Made by a program: the position numbers and the translations under genes
Shown: positions 1 through 6,436 of the stretch, one piece after another
Position numbering within the stretch: the stretch's first letter is position 1
Layout of the letters: each line of letters opens with the position of its first letter
Notes under the pieces: generated by a model
What the model saw: only the letters and a program-made list of their open reading frames with translations
What the model was told of the DNA's origin: nothing
Databases searched by the model: none
From: an uncultured Muribaculaceae bacterium
Lineage (GTDB): Bacteria; Bacteroidota; Bacteroidia; Bacteroidales; Muribaculaceae
NCBI GenBank assembly: GCA_910588065.1
Contig: CAJUPZ010000041.1
Coordinates: forward strand, 1-8,231
Direction: 5' to 3'
Length of the DNA stretch: 8,231 bases

Positions 1-15
1 GCGCAGGTCCTAGAT

Positions 16-215
16 TTCCCCGGGTCAGGGAGCGTAGCGACCGCCACCCGGGGAAGGTGAGAATGTTCAAGATACGACCCCGTAGGGCGTCGCACATCCA
101 TGATACAGGGTTTGACCCCTACAGGGTCACCTGCCGAGTGGTGCGCTTTTCCAGGGGTGGCGGTCGCGATGCTCCCTTACCCCTGGCTATCTGCCTGTGC
201 ACCACGCTGTGGTGC
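16..215. repeat. ~200-bp palindromic intergenic repeat element, copy 1 (BIME-like)
   Basis: This is a non-coding element built from hairpins. Arm A (16-55) has a perfect 10-bp stem, TTCCCCGGGT with ACCCGGGGAA. Arm B (151-186) has a perfect 8-bp stem, CCAGGGGT with ACCCCTGG. The loop and stem of arm B are nearly the reverse complement of arm A (about 21 of 23 core bases), so the element is also one large inverted repeat. Smaller hairpins lie between and after the arms: 75-92 (GTA loop, one bulge), 113-129 (TGACCC with GGGTCA) and 199-215 (GCACCAC-GCT-GTGGTGC). A second copy with identical end-to-end length lies at 6437-6634. Paired, oppositely oriented palindromes at gene ends resemble the REP/BIME elements of other bacteria, but family membership is inference. 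The first bases of the window (GCGC) may be the tail of the head segment seen before copy 2. Confidence 0.85.
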
Positions 216-261
216 GGGGATGCCTGCGCTCCGGCCTCGCCGAGGCCCACATAGCTACGCG

Positions 262-298
262 ATAATAACAAAGGCGGCGACCCATACGGATCGCCGCC
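262..298 (-). terminator. Rho-independent-type terminator of the large secreted-protein gene
   Basis: Read on the minus strand, a GGCGGCGA/TCGCCGCC stem (8 bp, positions 291-298 and 273-280) is followed by TTTGTTATTAT. The stem can extend inward by two G-C pairs around a short loop. It begins about 20 nt after the stop codon of the 5742-319 gene. Position, GC-rich stem and trailing T-rich run all fit an intrinsic terminator. It separates that gene from the repeat element at 16-215. Confidence 0.8.
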
Positions 299-318
299 CT
301 TATGATATAGATGGGTTA

Positions 319-3300
319 TCAGTCTACTTTTACTTTCACTGCTTTGCCGCCGGGGGTGCGCACGATGTAGATGCCTGCGCGCAGACCGGTTGCGTTGACT
401 CTCCGTCCGGTGATGTCAAACACCTCGCTGCCTTCCGGAGCGATGATGCTGCCACCTTCGGCGCGGATTTCATCCTCTCTCCTCTCGGAATCGATGCCGT
501 CTATGTCGGTGGGTATCAGCCATACTGCGATGTCGGTGGGCTCGCCGGCATACTTGCCGTTCTCAACAAGGATTGCGACAATGCGGCCACCCTCTTTCAT
601 CTCAATCGGGTTCGTATACACAAGGCCGTTATCGGGTGTCACCTGTCCGGTGGGGTTGATGAGGTAGTAGATTGTACCTGTCAGACCCTCTTCCGGTGCG
701 AGGTATACAGTCACTTTTTTCGGATCTGAGGTGTCGTCAATGGAGAATACCACCTTGCCGCTGATTTTGTCGGCGGGGATGTCCGGGGTACCGGTGCTGC
801 CGGCAACCTTGACGAATGCGTGGCTAACCTCGCTGTCAGCTTTGCCGTCAGCGGCAGCATAAGCGTATATTACCTCTGATTCGTTGAACACCAGAGCCTT
901 GGCATATTCCGCGGGCTTGGTGTTGGAGCTGGTCCACCAGTAGATTTTGGCACCTTCGGTAGCGCATGAGAGTGTCACTGTGGCGCGGCCGGCAATGCTG
1001 TTGTCTACCGCGAACTCAACCTTTGCCGCAACATCCTTGCGGGTGAGCTTGATGTGGGTGTGGGCGCTTGCGCGTTCTCCAACAGCCTGGGCGTAGGTGT
1101 GGATCTGATTGGCGCTCTCGAGCACAAGGAAGGGCTGACCGTAGGTGTACCATTTCTCATTGTCGTAAGAGTAGTATATCTTGGTGCTCTCGCGGGTATC
1201 GGAGGTGAAGAGGGTCACAAGCGCACCCTTTTCAAACTCGGCCACATACTCGCGTGAAGCATCCGAGGCGTCGCTCACGGGGGTGAGGGTCACATCGTTG
1301 AGTTTCACCTCAACACGCTCTGTCTGTTTGATTTCGGTGGCGGTGAGGGGCCAGAGCTCGGCCTTGCCGTCTTTGCCGAGCATCACAAAGCCCTCGATGT
1401 CATACATGCCGCCGTCGCGGAGCTTGTCAGCCGCGAAGTCGAGCATCTCCACTGCGAGGCGGTGGGCTGAGCTCTCGTGGGCGGTGCCGGTGACAGTCCA
1501 TTCAGTGGTGGAAGCATCTGCGGCTGAGGCACCTGAGTGAACCAGAGCGCTGTGCAACTTGACATATCGGCGGGCGTTTGCCTCGCTGATGAAAGTCACG
1601 CTGTCGGGGGTGAGCTCAATCTCTTTGATGTCGGCGGGCTTGTCGGTAGAGGGTTTGAAGTCCTTGGCCATGCCGCGGATGTTGCGCTCGGAATTGTCGA
1701 AGGTCATGAGGAAGTCGGTGAGGTATTTCTCAGCGGCGTATTCGGTTGTGTTCCAGCCGTCTGCGTTGTAGATGGGCAGGTAGTGGCCCACCGAACCGCG
1801 CACCATCATCCAGTTGCCGGCCACAGCTGCGATGCGCACGTTGCCGTTGAAGTGGTATGCACGGCCCTGCTCGCCCTGGTTGATGAAGTTGAGCAGGTAG
1901 CTGAGCTCACGGCTTGTCTTGACGAAAGTGCGGGTCACAGTTGCGCTGGGCTTGTAGCCGGGACGGTAGGCGAAGGCCTTGACCACCACGCGGTCCTGAC
2001 CCTCGGGGAGGGTTACGGGGATGGGGTCGCTGTATGAGATACGGCTCTCGGCATCGGTGTTGTTGAGCGGGTCCTTGCCGTTGAGCGAGTAGTAAACAAA
2101 GCTGTTTTCCTCGGGAGTTATCTCCACCACAAGACCATGCTCAAACTCCTGCACCTCAGCGGCTTTGGCCTCGGCATCCGTAGTTCCCTGCACGAAGACC
2201 TCGGGAGCAGCCACGGCACCGTTCTGGGTGTCGAAGCTTATGAGCGCAAGGGCGTATGTCTCATTGTCCTTGATTCGGTTGTCGCGGATGAGCACCCCCT
2301 TGATGTCATAGAGTTCTTTGGGGTTCTTATCATTGTAGGCGGCATCGAATCCGTTTCTGCTTTGGGTGAAGATGTCGAAAGCGAGGGTGATAGGCCTGGC
2401 ATCGTCAGAGCCGATAACGAGGGTGTAGACATCCTCCTCGGGGTTTGCGCCCGGAGTTTTCTTAATCCTCACATTTTTGAGCTGCACAAGGCGCATACGC
2501 TCGGCCTCGCCGAGTTTGATGTTGGTGTAATAGCCTTCATTGCCCGGCTCAACATAGCCAACGTTGATAGGCTTGAACGCAGGCTCGAAGCCGGGTATGG
2601 TCTTGACAAACTGCACTGTGCGGGCAAATCCGGTGCTCTCGCTCACAAGGTTGCCGCGGCTTGTGTGGGCGGGGATGAGAGCGAAGTTTGTTATGATGTC
2701 GCCGGGCGCGAGGTCGCGGGCATTCTCACCTTCACCAACCTGCGGATTGTGCCACTTTTTGCGGTTGTGAATCATCAGATAGTTGTTCGATGTGTAGTCG
2801 AATTCATCGCCGAAGTTGTCGCGGATGTAGAGCCATTCAGGCGTGGTTTCAACCACAACCGCGCCTGCCTCAGGGCTAAACTGTGTGTAGACAACAGTCT
2901 CGTCCTCGCCAAACTCGGGCTTGTCTTCGGTCAGCGAGCCGGGCAGAGTTAACTCATCTTTGAGATAGTCGGCCTTGAAGTCAGCGATAGAGGTGTATGT
3001 GTTGGCCACCGGGTGCCAGGTGATGGTGACGTGAGCGGGCTTCCAGCTGTAGAGACCGTTTGCCGAAGCGTAAACCCAAAGGTCGCAGGGCGTGGTGGTG
3101 TAGTCCTCGGCTTTAAGCGTCAGACCCTCCTCGGGCAGAACTTTAAGCTCGCCATCCTCGGCGGTCTTATAATAATAGGTGTAGCCCTCGGTACGGTTCA
3201 CCTTCACATTCACCTCGGGCGAGATAGCATTGACATCGTCGCTTATGGGGTTGGGCGCGAGCAGAATCGGAGTAGCGGGGCAGGGGAGCACCTTGGCTGT

Positions 3301-5742
3301 GGGGAAGATAGCTGTAGCACCCTCAACCTGACCTACATAGCCCTCGATAGCCCAGAGAGTTCCGGCCTCGGATTTAAACATATCCTCGGTGAACTCATAC
3401 GCTTCAACGCCGGGAGTAATCAAGCGGGAGTAAATGAGATAGCGGTTGCCCTCGGTGTCCTCAACCTGACTGCTCTTGGTATTGCGCAGCCACTTGGCGT
3501 GACGGAGCACCACCTTGCGGTTGAAGTCGGGAATTGCCCCGTCATCGTTAGAGGTGCTGATGGTAGTCACCTCGGCAGGCTCGGGAGCAGTGCCCGGGGT
3601 GGTTTCCTTGAGGAATCCGGTGTAGTTGCTCACCACAATCTCGGGCGCACCGTAGCTGTAGCGGAACTCGCCCACAAGGCCGCCTGCGGGAATCACCGCG
3701 CCTGCGGTGTAGCTCGCAGGGAAGGGCGATGTGCTCACGAGCTTGATTGCAGTGCCGTCAGCATCAACAACATAGGCGTAGTAAGACGACAGCTGCGCCC
3801 CGCCATCCTTACGCGTTGCATACACTCCGGTGATGGTCATGGGGGAATCAGCCATCACAGCCATTTCCTTGCCTGTGTTTTCAGGCTTTATTATTTCAGC
3901 AAGAGATGTGAAGTGCTCGGGCTGGAACACATCCACATAAATCTGCGCAGCATAGCCAAGCGATAATTCGTTTGAATAGAGCGCACTCTGCAGAATGATT
4001 TTGCCGGAAGTCGCTCCCTTGAACTGATCTTTGGTGATGGTGAGGACATTACCGTCATAAACTTTTGTAGCGGATGGAAGAAGACTCTCTGTGAGGGTGT
4101 TCAGATTTTTCAACTCGTCTGTGGTAGGAATATAGGAGTAAACCGGACCGTCAGTTGAGTTTATAAGAAGGTCAAGTTTGTCTATAATCCTGAACACACC
4201 GCCCTGTTGCACAGCTGTGCTACCGGGAGCAACAGAGAAAGATGGAGCAGCGGCAATTTTGTTAGCGGTGCTCGGTTCCCAAACTACAGATAGATCCGCG
4301 AAGCCGGAAGCATTACCGTCCATATAGAAGGTGTGCTTTGGTTTTGTAGTTCCGGTATATATTTTCTTTTTGGTGGATATTTTTTGCCAACCGTAGGTAG
4401 GATATGGCTCGTCATCGGAATAAATGTAGTCGATTGTGGCAGTAGATAAGGGTGAAGTTGAGCAATCAAAGGTCTCTTTTTTAAGCTCAGCTCCACTTAA
4501 TGAGCGTATTACAAACTTCGCATTTGAAGAAACAACATAATTATTCGTAATATTAAGATTCCCTTCAATCACATCCAATATAATGGCATCGGTAATCCCA
4601 GGTTCTGATGGTAAATAAAGTATACGTTTGACATTTTGATACCAGTCAAGACTTCCGGGTTGGGTAACGTCTCTTTTCGGTTGAATGTAATCTGTGCCAT
4701 CGGGATATTTATCGTTGAAGATTTTTACAGAGCCATTAAGTTTGCTCTGGTCTGCATCGAGGAAAGCAAATATCTGAACACGGTTGTTACGGATTAGTGT
4801 AGCTTTCGTTGGTAGAGAACTCGAATTTTCAGACTTACTATATAGCCAATAGTATAGAATACCGCTTTGATTAATTAAGAAATTAGTAAAGAGAGCTACA
4901 CTTTTTATTCCTGCAGTTTCAGCCTCTTCTCCTACAGGAAATTCTGTGACATCAGCACCATTCGGTACCAAGGTGTAATATATTCTGGTATCTTCGGGGT
5001 AAGCTATAGTCCCGTTTGTAAAGCGGAGAGTGGTAGAGTTGTCGAACTCGTATTCGTCTGTGATGGTTTTGTTTTCGTAATAGTCACGAAGCAAAGGAGC
5101 GGGAAGTTTTGACTCTGTAGTGATCTCAATTTTGTCGATTGCTGTGTTTGTTCCTTCGTAAGAAGCTGCTTCTTCTTCGGTATAGCCGACATAGAACGAA
5201 GCTGTGGCCTGTGGCTTATTGAATGATATTGTATGTAAAAGGCTCGATGGGTATTTATTCCAAGAACATATGTCAGAGTTTTCCTCAGCATCTGCTGATT
5301 TGAAATTGTAAAAACTCTGTAGATTATTTATCTCAGAACTCGTTCCCCAGCTATGGTTGGTAAATTTAAGAGCACTTATGGTGCTTCCGTTTTGGGTAGT
5401 AACAGTGAATTTGGTGCCTTTTCTTACTGCTAAACCAATCATGTTTACCCAAACATTGCCATTTATTGTTGGATTCCCTGCTTGAGAATCGTCAAATTTG
5501 ATTATGACGTAATCCTTATAGTCTTGGATGGGAATTTTGATTGTTTTGATGTTTTTTTGTGCAGTACTGGATGGCTTACTAAATACCAACCAATCATTTT
5601 GGCCGGGATTTGACAAAGTGGAGTACTTTGCCTCTGGTATTGTAGTATTAAATTCGAAAATCGTTTCGGTTCTGGTTTCTGCGATTGCTTCCGGTGGAGT
5701 GAAAAGCAGGAACGCCATTAGAAAGAGTAAAAGTTTTTTCAT
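319..5742 (-). CDS. Large secreted modular protein with chitobiase-like repeats and T9SS type A C-terminal sorting domain
   Basis: The protein has 1807 residues. A Sec signal peptide is clear: MKK, a hydrophobic run, then AIA-ET with likely cleavage after residue 21. The C terminus (about 1745-1807) matches a T9SS type A sorting domain: EVFDITGRRV (1773-1782), GLRAGIYIVR (1786-1795) and a final KAVKVKVD. I therefore infer Sec export, then T9SS passage to the surface or medium. The middle alternates chitobiase/hexosaminidase C-terminal-like beta modules (about 216-320, 822-910, 1195-1275, 1475-1565, 1572-1645, 1660-1745; clearest at 1195-1275, with YYSLNGKDP and VVVKAFAYRPGYKPS) with stretches resembling OB-fold modules (about 611-710, 735-820, 911-1180, 1276-1470). 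Residues 22-215 are unrecognised. No catalytic motif is seen, so it may be an adhesive or carbohydrate-binding surface protein; this is a guess. The first third is clearly AT-richer than the rest. No Shine-Dalgarno precedes the ATG, as is usual in Bacteroidota; the signal peptide fixes the start. Confidence 0.95.
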   Translation of the reverse strand: MKKLLLFLMAFLLFTPPEAIAETRTETIFEFNTTIPEAKYSTLSNPGQNDWLVFSKPSSTAQKNIKTIKIPIQDYKDYVIIKFDDSQAGNPTINGNVWVNMIGLAVRKGTKFTVTTQNGSTISALKFTNHSWGTSSEINNLQSFYNFKSADAEENSDICSWNKYPSSLLHTISFNKPQATASFYVGYTEEEAASYEGTNTAIDKIEITTESKLPAPLLRDYYENKTITDEYEFDNSTTLRFTNGTIAYPEDTRIYYTLVPNGADVTEFPVGEEAETAGIKSVALFTNFLINQSGILYYWLYSKSENSSSLPTKATLIRNNRVQIFAFLDADQSKLNGSVKIFNDKYPDGTDYIQPKRDVTQPGSLDWYQNVKRILYLPSEPGITDAIILDVIEGNLNITNNYVVSSNAKFVIRSLSGAELKKETFDCSTSPLSTATIDYIYSDDEPYPTYGWQKISTKKKIYTGTTKPKHTFYMDGNASGFADLSVVWEPSTANKIAAAPSFSVAPGSTAVQQGGVFRIIDKLDLLINSTDGPVYSYIPTTDELKNLNTLTESLLPSATKVYDGNVLTITKDQFKGATSGKIILQSALYSNELSLGYAAQIYVDVFQPEHFTSLAEIIKPENTGKEMAVMADSPMTITGVYATRKDGGAQLSSYYAYVVDADGTAIKLVSTSPFPASYTAGAVIPAGGLVGEFRYSYGAPEIVVSNYTGFLKETTPGTAPEPAEVTTISTSNDDGAIPDFNRKVVLRHAKWLRNTKSSQVEDTEGNRYLIYSRLITPGVEAYEFTEDMFKSEAGTLWAIEGYVGQVEGATAIFPTAKVLPCPATPILLAPNPISDDVNAISPEVNVKVNRTEGYTYYYKTAEDGELKVLPEEGLTLKAEDYTTTPCDLWVYASANGLYSWKPAHVTITWHPVANTYTSIADFKADYLKDELTLPGSLTEDKPEFGEDETVVYTQFSPEAGAVVVETTPEWLYIRDNFGDEFDYTSNNYLMIHNRKKWHNPQVGEGENARDLAPGDIITNFALIPAHTSRGNLVSESTGFARTVQFVKTIPGFEPAFKPINVGYVEPGNEGYYTNIKLGEAERMRLVQLKNVRIKKTPGANPEEDVYTLVIGSDDARPITLAFDIFTQSRNGFDAAYNDKNPKELYDIKGVLIRDNRIKDNETYALALISFDTQNGAVAAPEVFVQGTTDAEAKAAEVQEFEHGLVVEITPEENSFVYYSLNGKDPLNNTDAESRISYSDPIPVTLPEGQDRVVVKAFAYRPGYKPSATVTRTFVKTSRELSYLLNFINQGEQGRAYHFNGNVRIAAVAGNWMMVRGSVGHYLPIYNADGWNTTEYAAEKYLTDFLMTFDNSERNIRGMAKDFKPSTDKPADIKEIELTPDSVTFISEANARRYVKLHSALVHSGASAADASTTEWTVTGTAHESSAHRLAVEMLDFAADKLRDGGMYDIEGFVMLGKDGKAELWPLTATEIKQTERVEVKLNDVTLTPVSDASDASREYVAEFEKGALVTLFTSDTRESTKIYYSYDNEKWYTYGQPFLVLESANQIHTYAQAVGERASAHTHIKLTRKDVAAKVEFAVDNSIAGRATVTLSCATEGAKIYWWTSSNTKPAEYAKALVFNESEVIYAYAAADGKADSEVSHAFVKVAGSTGTPDIPADKISGKVVFSIDDTSDPKKVTVYLAPEEGLTGTIYYLINPTGQVTPDNGLVYTNPIEMKEGGRIVAILVENGKYAGEPTDIAVWLIPTDIDGIDSERREDEIRAEGGSIIAPEGSEVFDITGRRVNATGLRAGIYIVRTPGGKAVKVKVD

Positions 5743-5750
5743 AAGCGGTT

Positions 5751-5760
5751 CTGTATTGAT
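5751..5760 (-). repeat. 10-bp direct repeat, gene-proximal copy
   Basis: ATCAATACAG on the minus strand lies 8 nt before the ATG of the large gene. An identical copy at 5920-5929 lies just after the promoter. The two copies bound the leader ORF, as a target-site duplication would. Removing the DNA from one copy to the other would leave a conventional ~20-nt 5' UTR. Confidence 0.75.
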
Positions 5761-5764
5761 TGGT

Positions 5765-5908
5765 TTATAAATTTGTTGATTGTTTGCTGTAGGTATATGA
5801 CGCTTCGGGCCGACTCGCGCGTGATGCGAAAGCTGGCATTGTTAATGCTCGTAATTTGTTGATTATTAGATGATTGTAATGGGGGGGGGTAGCAGTAATC
5901 CTAATCAT
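5765..5908 (-). CDS. Putative 47-residue leader ORF upstream of the large secreted protein
   Basis: This small ORF begins with MIRITATPPHYN and ends in SKQSTNL, 22 nt before the start of the large gene. The start is chosen because ATG (5908-5906) follows a textbook AGGAGG at 5921-5916 with a 7-nt spacer. A Bacteroidota promoter lies just upstream and would give a 5' UTR of about 20 nt. The reading frame stays open further upstream to 6157, but that extension crosses the promoter and hairpin repeats, so it is unlikely to be translated. Codons 7-10 contain nine consecutive C residues. The peptide has no signal peptide, membrane segment or domain I recognise. It could be a regulatory leader whose translation affects the downstream gene, part of a dispersed element, or a chance ORF with a chance ribosome site. 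Confidence 0.5.
   Translation of the reverse strand: MIRITATPPHYNHLIINKLRALTMPAFASRASRPEASYTYSKQSTNL
5770..5781. repeat. 12-bp direct repeat inside the leader, copy a (copy b at 5853-5864)
   Basis: AATTTGTTGATT on the plus strand recurs exactly at 5853-5864, 83 bp away. The segment between the copies holds a small hairpin (5836-5848) and a GC-rich stretch (5801-5835) unlike the AT-rich surroundings. This could mark a nested insertion or be leftover duplication. Confidence 0.65.
5836..5848. repeat. Small hairpin with triplet loop in the leader
   Basis: GCATT-GTT-AATGC forms a perfect 5-bp stem with a 3-nt loop. It shares the stem-triplet-stem design of the hairpins at 5993-6640 and 8162-8176. 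Confidence 0.6.
5853..5864. repeat. 12-bp direct repeat inside the leader, copy b
   Basis: This is identical to 5770-5781 (AATTTGTTGATT on the plus strand). The two copies bound the GC-rich part of the leader. Confidence 0.65.
5881..5889. repeat. Nine-base G/C homopolymer in the leader ORF
   Basis: Nine consecutive G on the plus strand are read as nine C in codons 7-10 of the 47-residue leader ORF. Tracts of this length are prone to slipped-strand errors, and any change not divisible by three would shift the leader frame. It is also a likely site of sequencing or assembly error. Confidence 0.9.
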
Positions 5909-5915
5909 ATTCACA

Positions 5916-5921
5916 CCTCCT
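5916..5921 (-). promoter_or_regulatory. Strong Shine-Dalgarno site of the leader ORF
   Basis: AGGAGG lies 7 nt before the leader ATG. Bacteroidota genes generally lack strong Shine-Dalgarno sequences, and neither large gene in this window has one, so this site stands out. It is the main reason for calling the leader start at 5908. Confidence 0.65.
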
Positions 5922-5929
5922 GTATTGAT
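5920..5929 (-). repeat. 10-bp direct repeat, promoter-proximal copy
   Basis: ATCAATACAG lies just downstream of the -7 element, at or next to the expected transcription start. It is identical to 5751-5760. Its final bases overlap the start of the leader AGGAGG. Confidence 0.75.
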
Positions 5930-5934
5930 ATGCG

Positions 5935-5966
5935 CAAAATTATAGATGATTCGGCGCCATTCCAAA
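5935..5966 (-). promoter_or_regulatory. Bacteroidota sigma-ABfr-type promoter for the leader ORF and large gene
   Basis: On the minus strand, a TTTG -33 element (5966-5963) is separated by 20 nt from TAATTTTG (5942-5935), an exact match to the -7 consensus TAnnTTTG. The predicted start is near 5928-5930, which gives a short UTR to the leader ORF and about 190 nt to the large gene. The promoter of the ATPase gene has the same elements and the same 20-nt spacer. Confidence 0.8.
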
Positions 5967-5992
5967 TTTTTTAACATAAAATTTAGTTGGCA

Positions 5993-6047
5993 GTTGGTAA
6001 TCCGCGCACTTCGTACGCGGTTAACAAGATAATCGCACCCTCCGGGC
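5993..6047. repeat. 55-bp direct repeat unit, copy 1
   Basis: The unit begins GTTGGTAATCCGCGCAC and ends CGCACCCTCCGGGC. It recurs at 6350-6404 with 50 of 55 bases identical and no gaps. It contains a hairpin (6002-6020) with 8-bp arms, a TTC loop and one C-A mismatch. Its first half is also present in inverted orientation at 6113-6142. Confidence 0.85.
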
Positions 6048-6094
6048 TCTCGGGCGTCGGCGGCGCCTAAATTAGATAATGTGGATGTAATATA

Positions 6095-6107
6095 GAGCCG
6101 TAGGCTC
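6095..6107. repeat. Small hairpin with triplet loop
   Basis: GAGCC-GTA-GGCTC is a perfect 5-bp stem with a 3-nt loop. It lies between the direct and inverted copies of the repeat unit. Confidence 0.6.
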
Positions 6108-6112
6108 GCCAA

Positions 6113-6387
6113 TTTTGTTAGCCCCGTACGAAGTGCGGGGATAGCAGTCCTACCCACCGAGATGGTGCCGGAGGTACCAGACTTCTCGCGACCGCGCTCA
6201 CCGCGGGTCTTTTTTCTGGGGGGATGCGCTAACGTGTGGTTTCGCTACGCTCCACCAACACGCCATTTTCCGGCCACCCGCTCGCCGCGGGTGGAAATTA
6301 CCGCTAAGCATGTGAAGGTGTGGTACCTCCGGCACCATATGGGTAATGCGTTGGTAATCCGCGCACTACGTACGCGGCTAACGAAAT
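6113..6387. repeat. 275-bp imperfect palindrome with 18-bp perfect inverted pair
   Basis: The outer arms are 6113-6142 (hairpin CCCCGTAC-GAA-GTGCGGGG at 6122-6140) and 6357-6387 (hairpin at 6359-6377), which are inverted copies of one unit. Next come TACCCA (6151-6156) and TGGGTA (6340-6345). Then there is a perfect 18-bp inverted pair, ATGGTGCCGGAGGTACCA at 6162-6179 with its complement at 6321-6338. The centre holds a perfect 8-bp hairpin (6274-6294, CCACCCGC with GCGGGTGG). No target-site duplication flanks it. It could fold as a cruciform or a structured RNA, or be a remnant of a small non-autonomous mobile element. No protein gene is credible here. Confidence 0.8.
6190..6215 (+). terminator. 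Terminator-like hairpin plus T6 inside the palindrome
   Basis: On the plus strand, GACCGCG pairs imperfectly with CGCGGGTC (one bulged G) and is followed by six T. The form is that of an intrinsic terminator, but there is no plus-strand gene before it. It may be the 3' end of a small RNA from the repeat region, or chance. Confidence 0.3.
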
Positions 6388-6404
6388 GATCGCACCCTCC
6401 GGGC
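6350..6404. repeat. 55-bp direct repeat unit, copy 2
   Basis: This is the second copy of the 5993-6047 unit, offset by 357 bp. It contains the hairpin 6359-6377 (TAC loop) and overlaps the right outer arm of the large palindrome. Its end continues into the head segment of the ~200-bp element. Confidence 0.85.
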
Positions 6405-6425
6405 GCCATCACCGCAGCGCGGTGA
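6389..6425. repeat. Head segment of the repeat element (two short hairpins)
   Basis: A GCACCC-TCC-GGGCGC hairpin (6392-6406, one mismatch) is followed by TCACCGC-AGC-GCGGTGA (6409-6425, perfect 7-bp stem, 3-nt loop). The same 33-bp block appears at 8159-8191 with 31 of 33 bases matching. Confidence 0.8.
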
Positions 6426-6436
6426 CAGGGAGATAG

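Noticed and set aside
100..729. Plus-strand open frame of 209 codons across the repeat and the end of the large gene
   Set aside because: It starts in the palindromic repeat and runs antisense to the terminator and the T9SS sorting-domain region of the large gene. The same peptide pattern (ALPYPGLS-like) arises from the repeat copy near 6570, so it is a repeat-derived artefact.
2137..3966. Long plus-strand open frames (2137-2952, 3013-3966)
   Set aside because: They lie antisense to the well-supported secreted-protein gene in its GC-rich part and have no recognisable domains, so they are shadows.
319..5742. Calling the large protein a chitinase or hexosaminidase
   Set aside because: Only accessory chitobiase C-terminal-like beta modules are seen; no glycoside hydrolase catalytic domain or motif is visible.
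5909..6157. Upstream extension of the leader ORF to 130 codons
   Set aside because: It would cross the promoter elements at 5935-5966 and the repeat hairpins. The strong Shine-Dalgarno supports the start at 5908.
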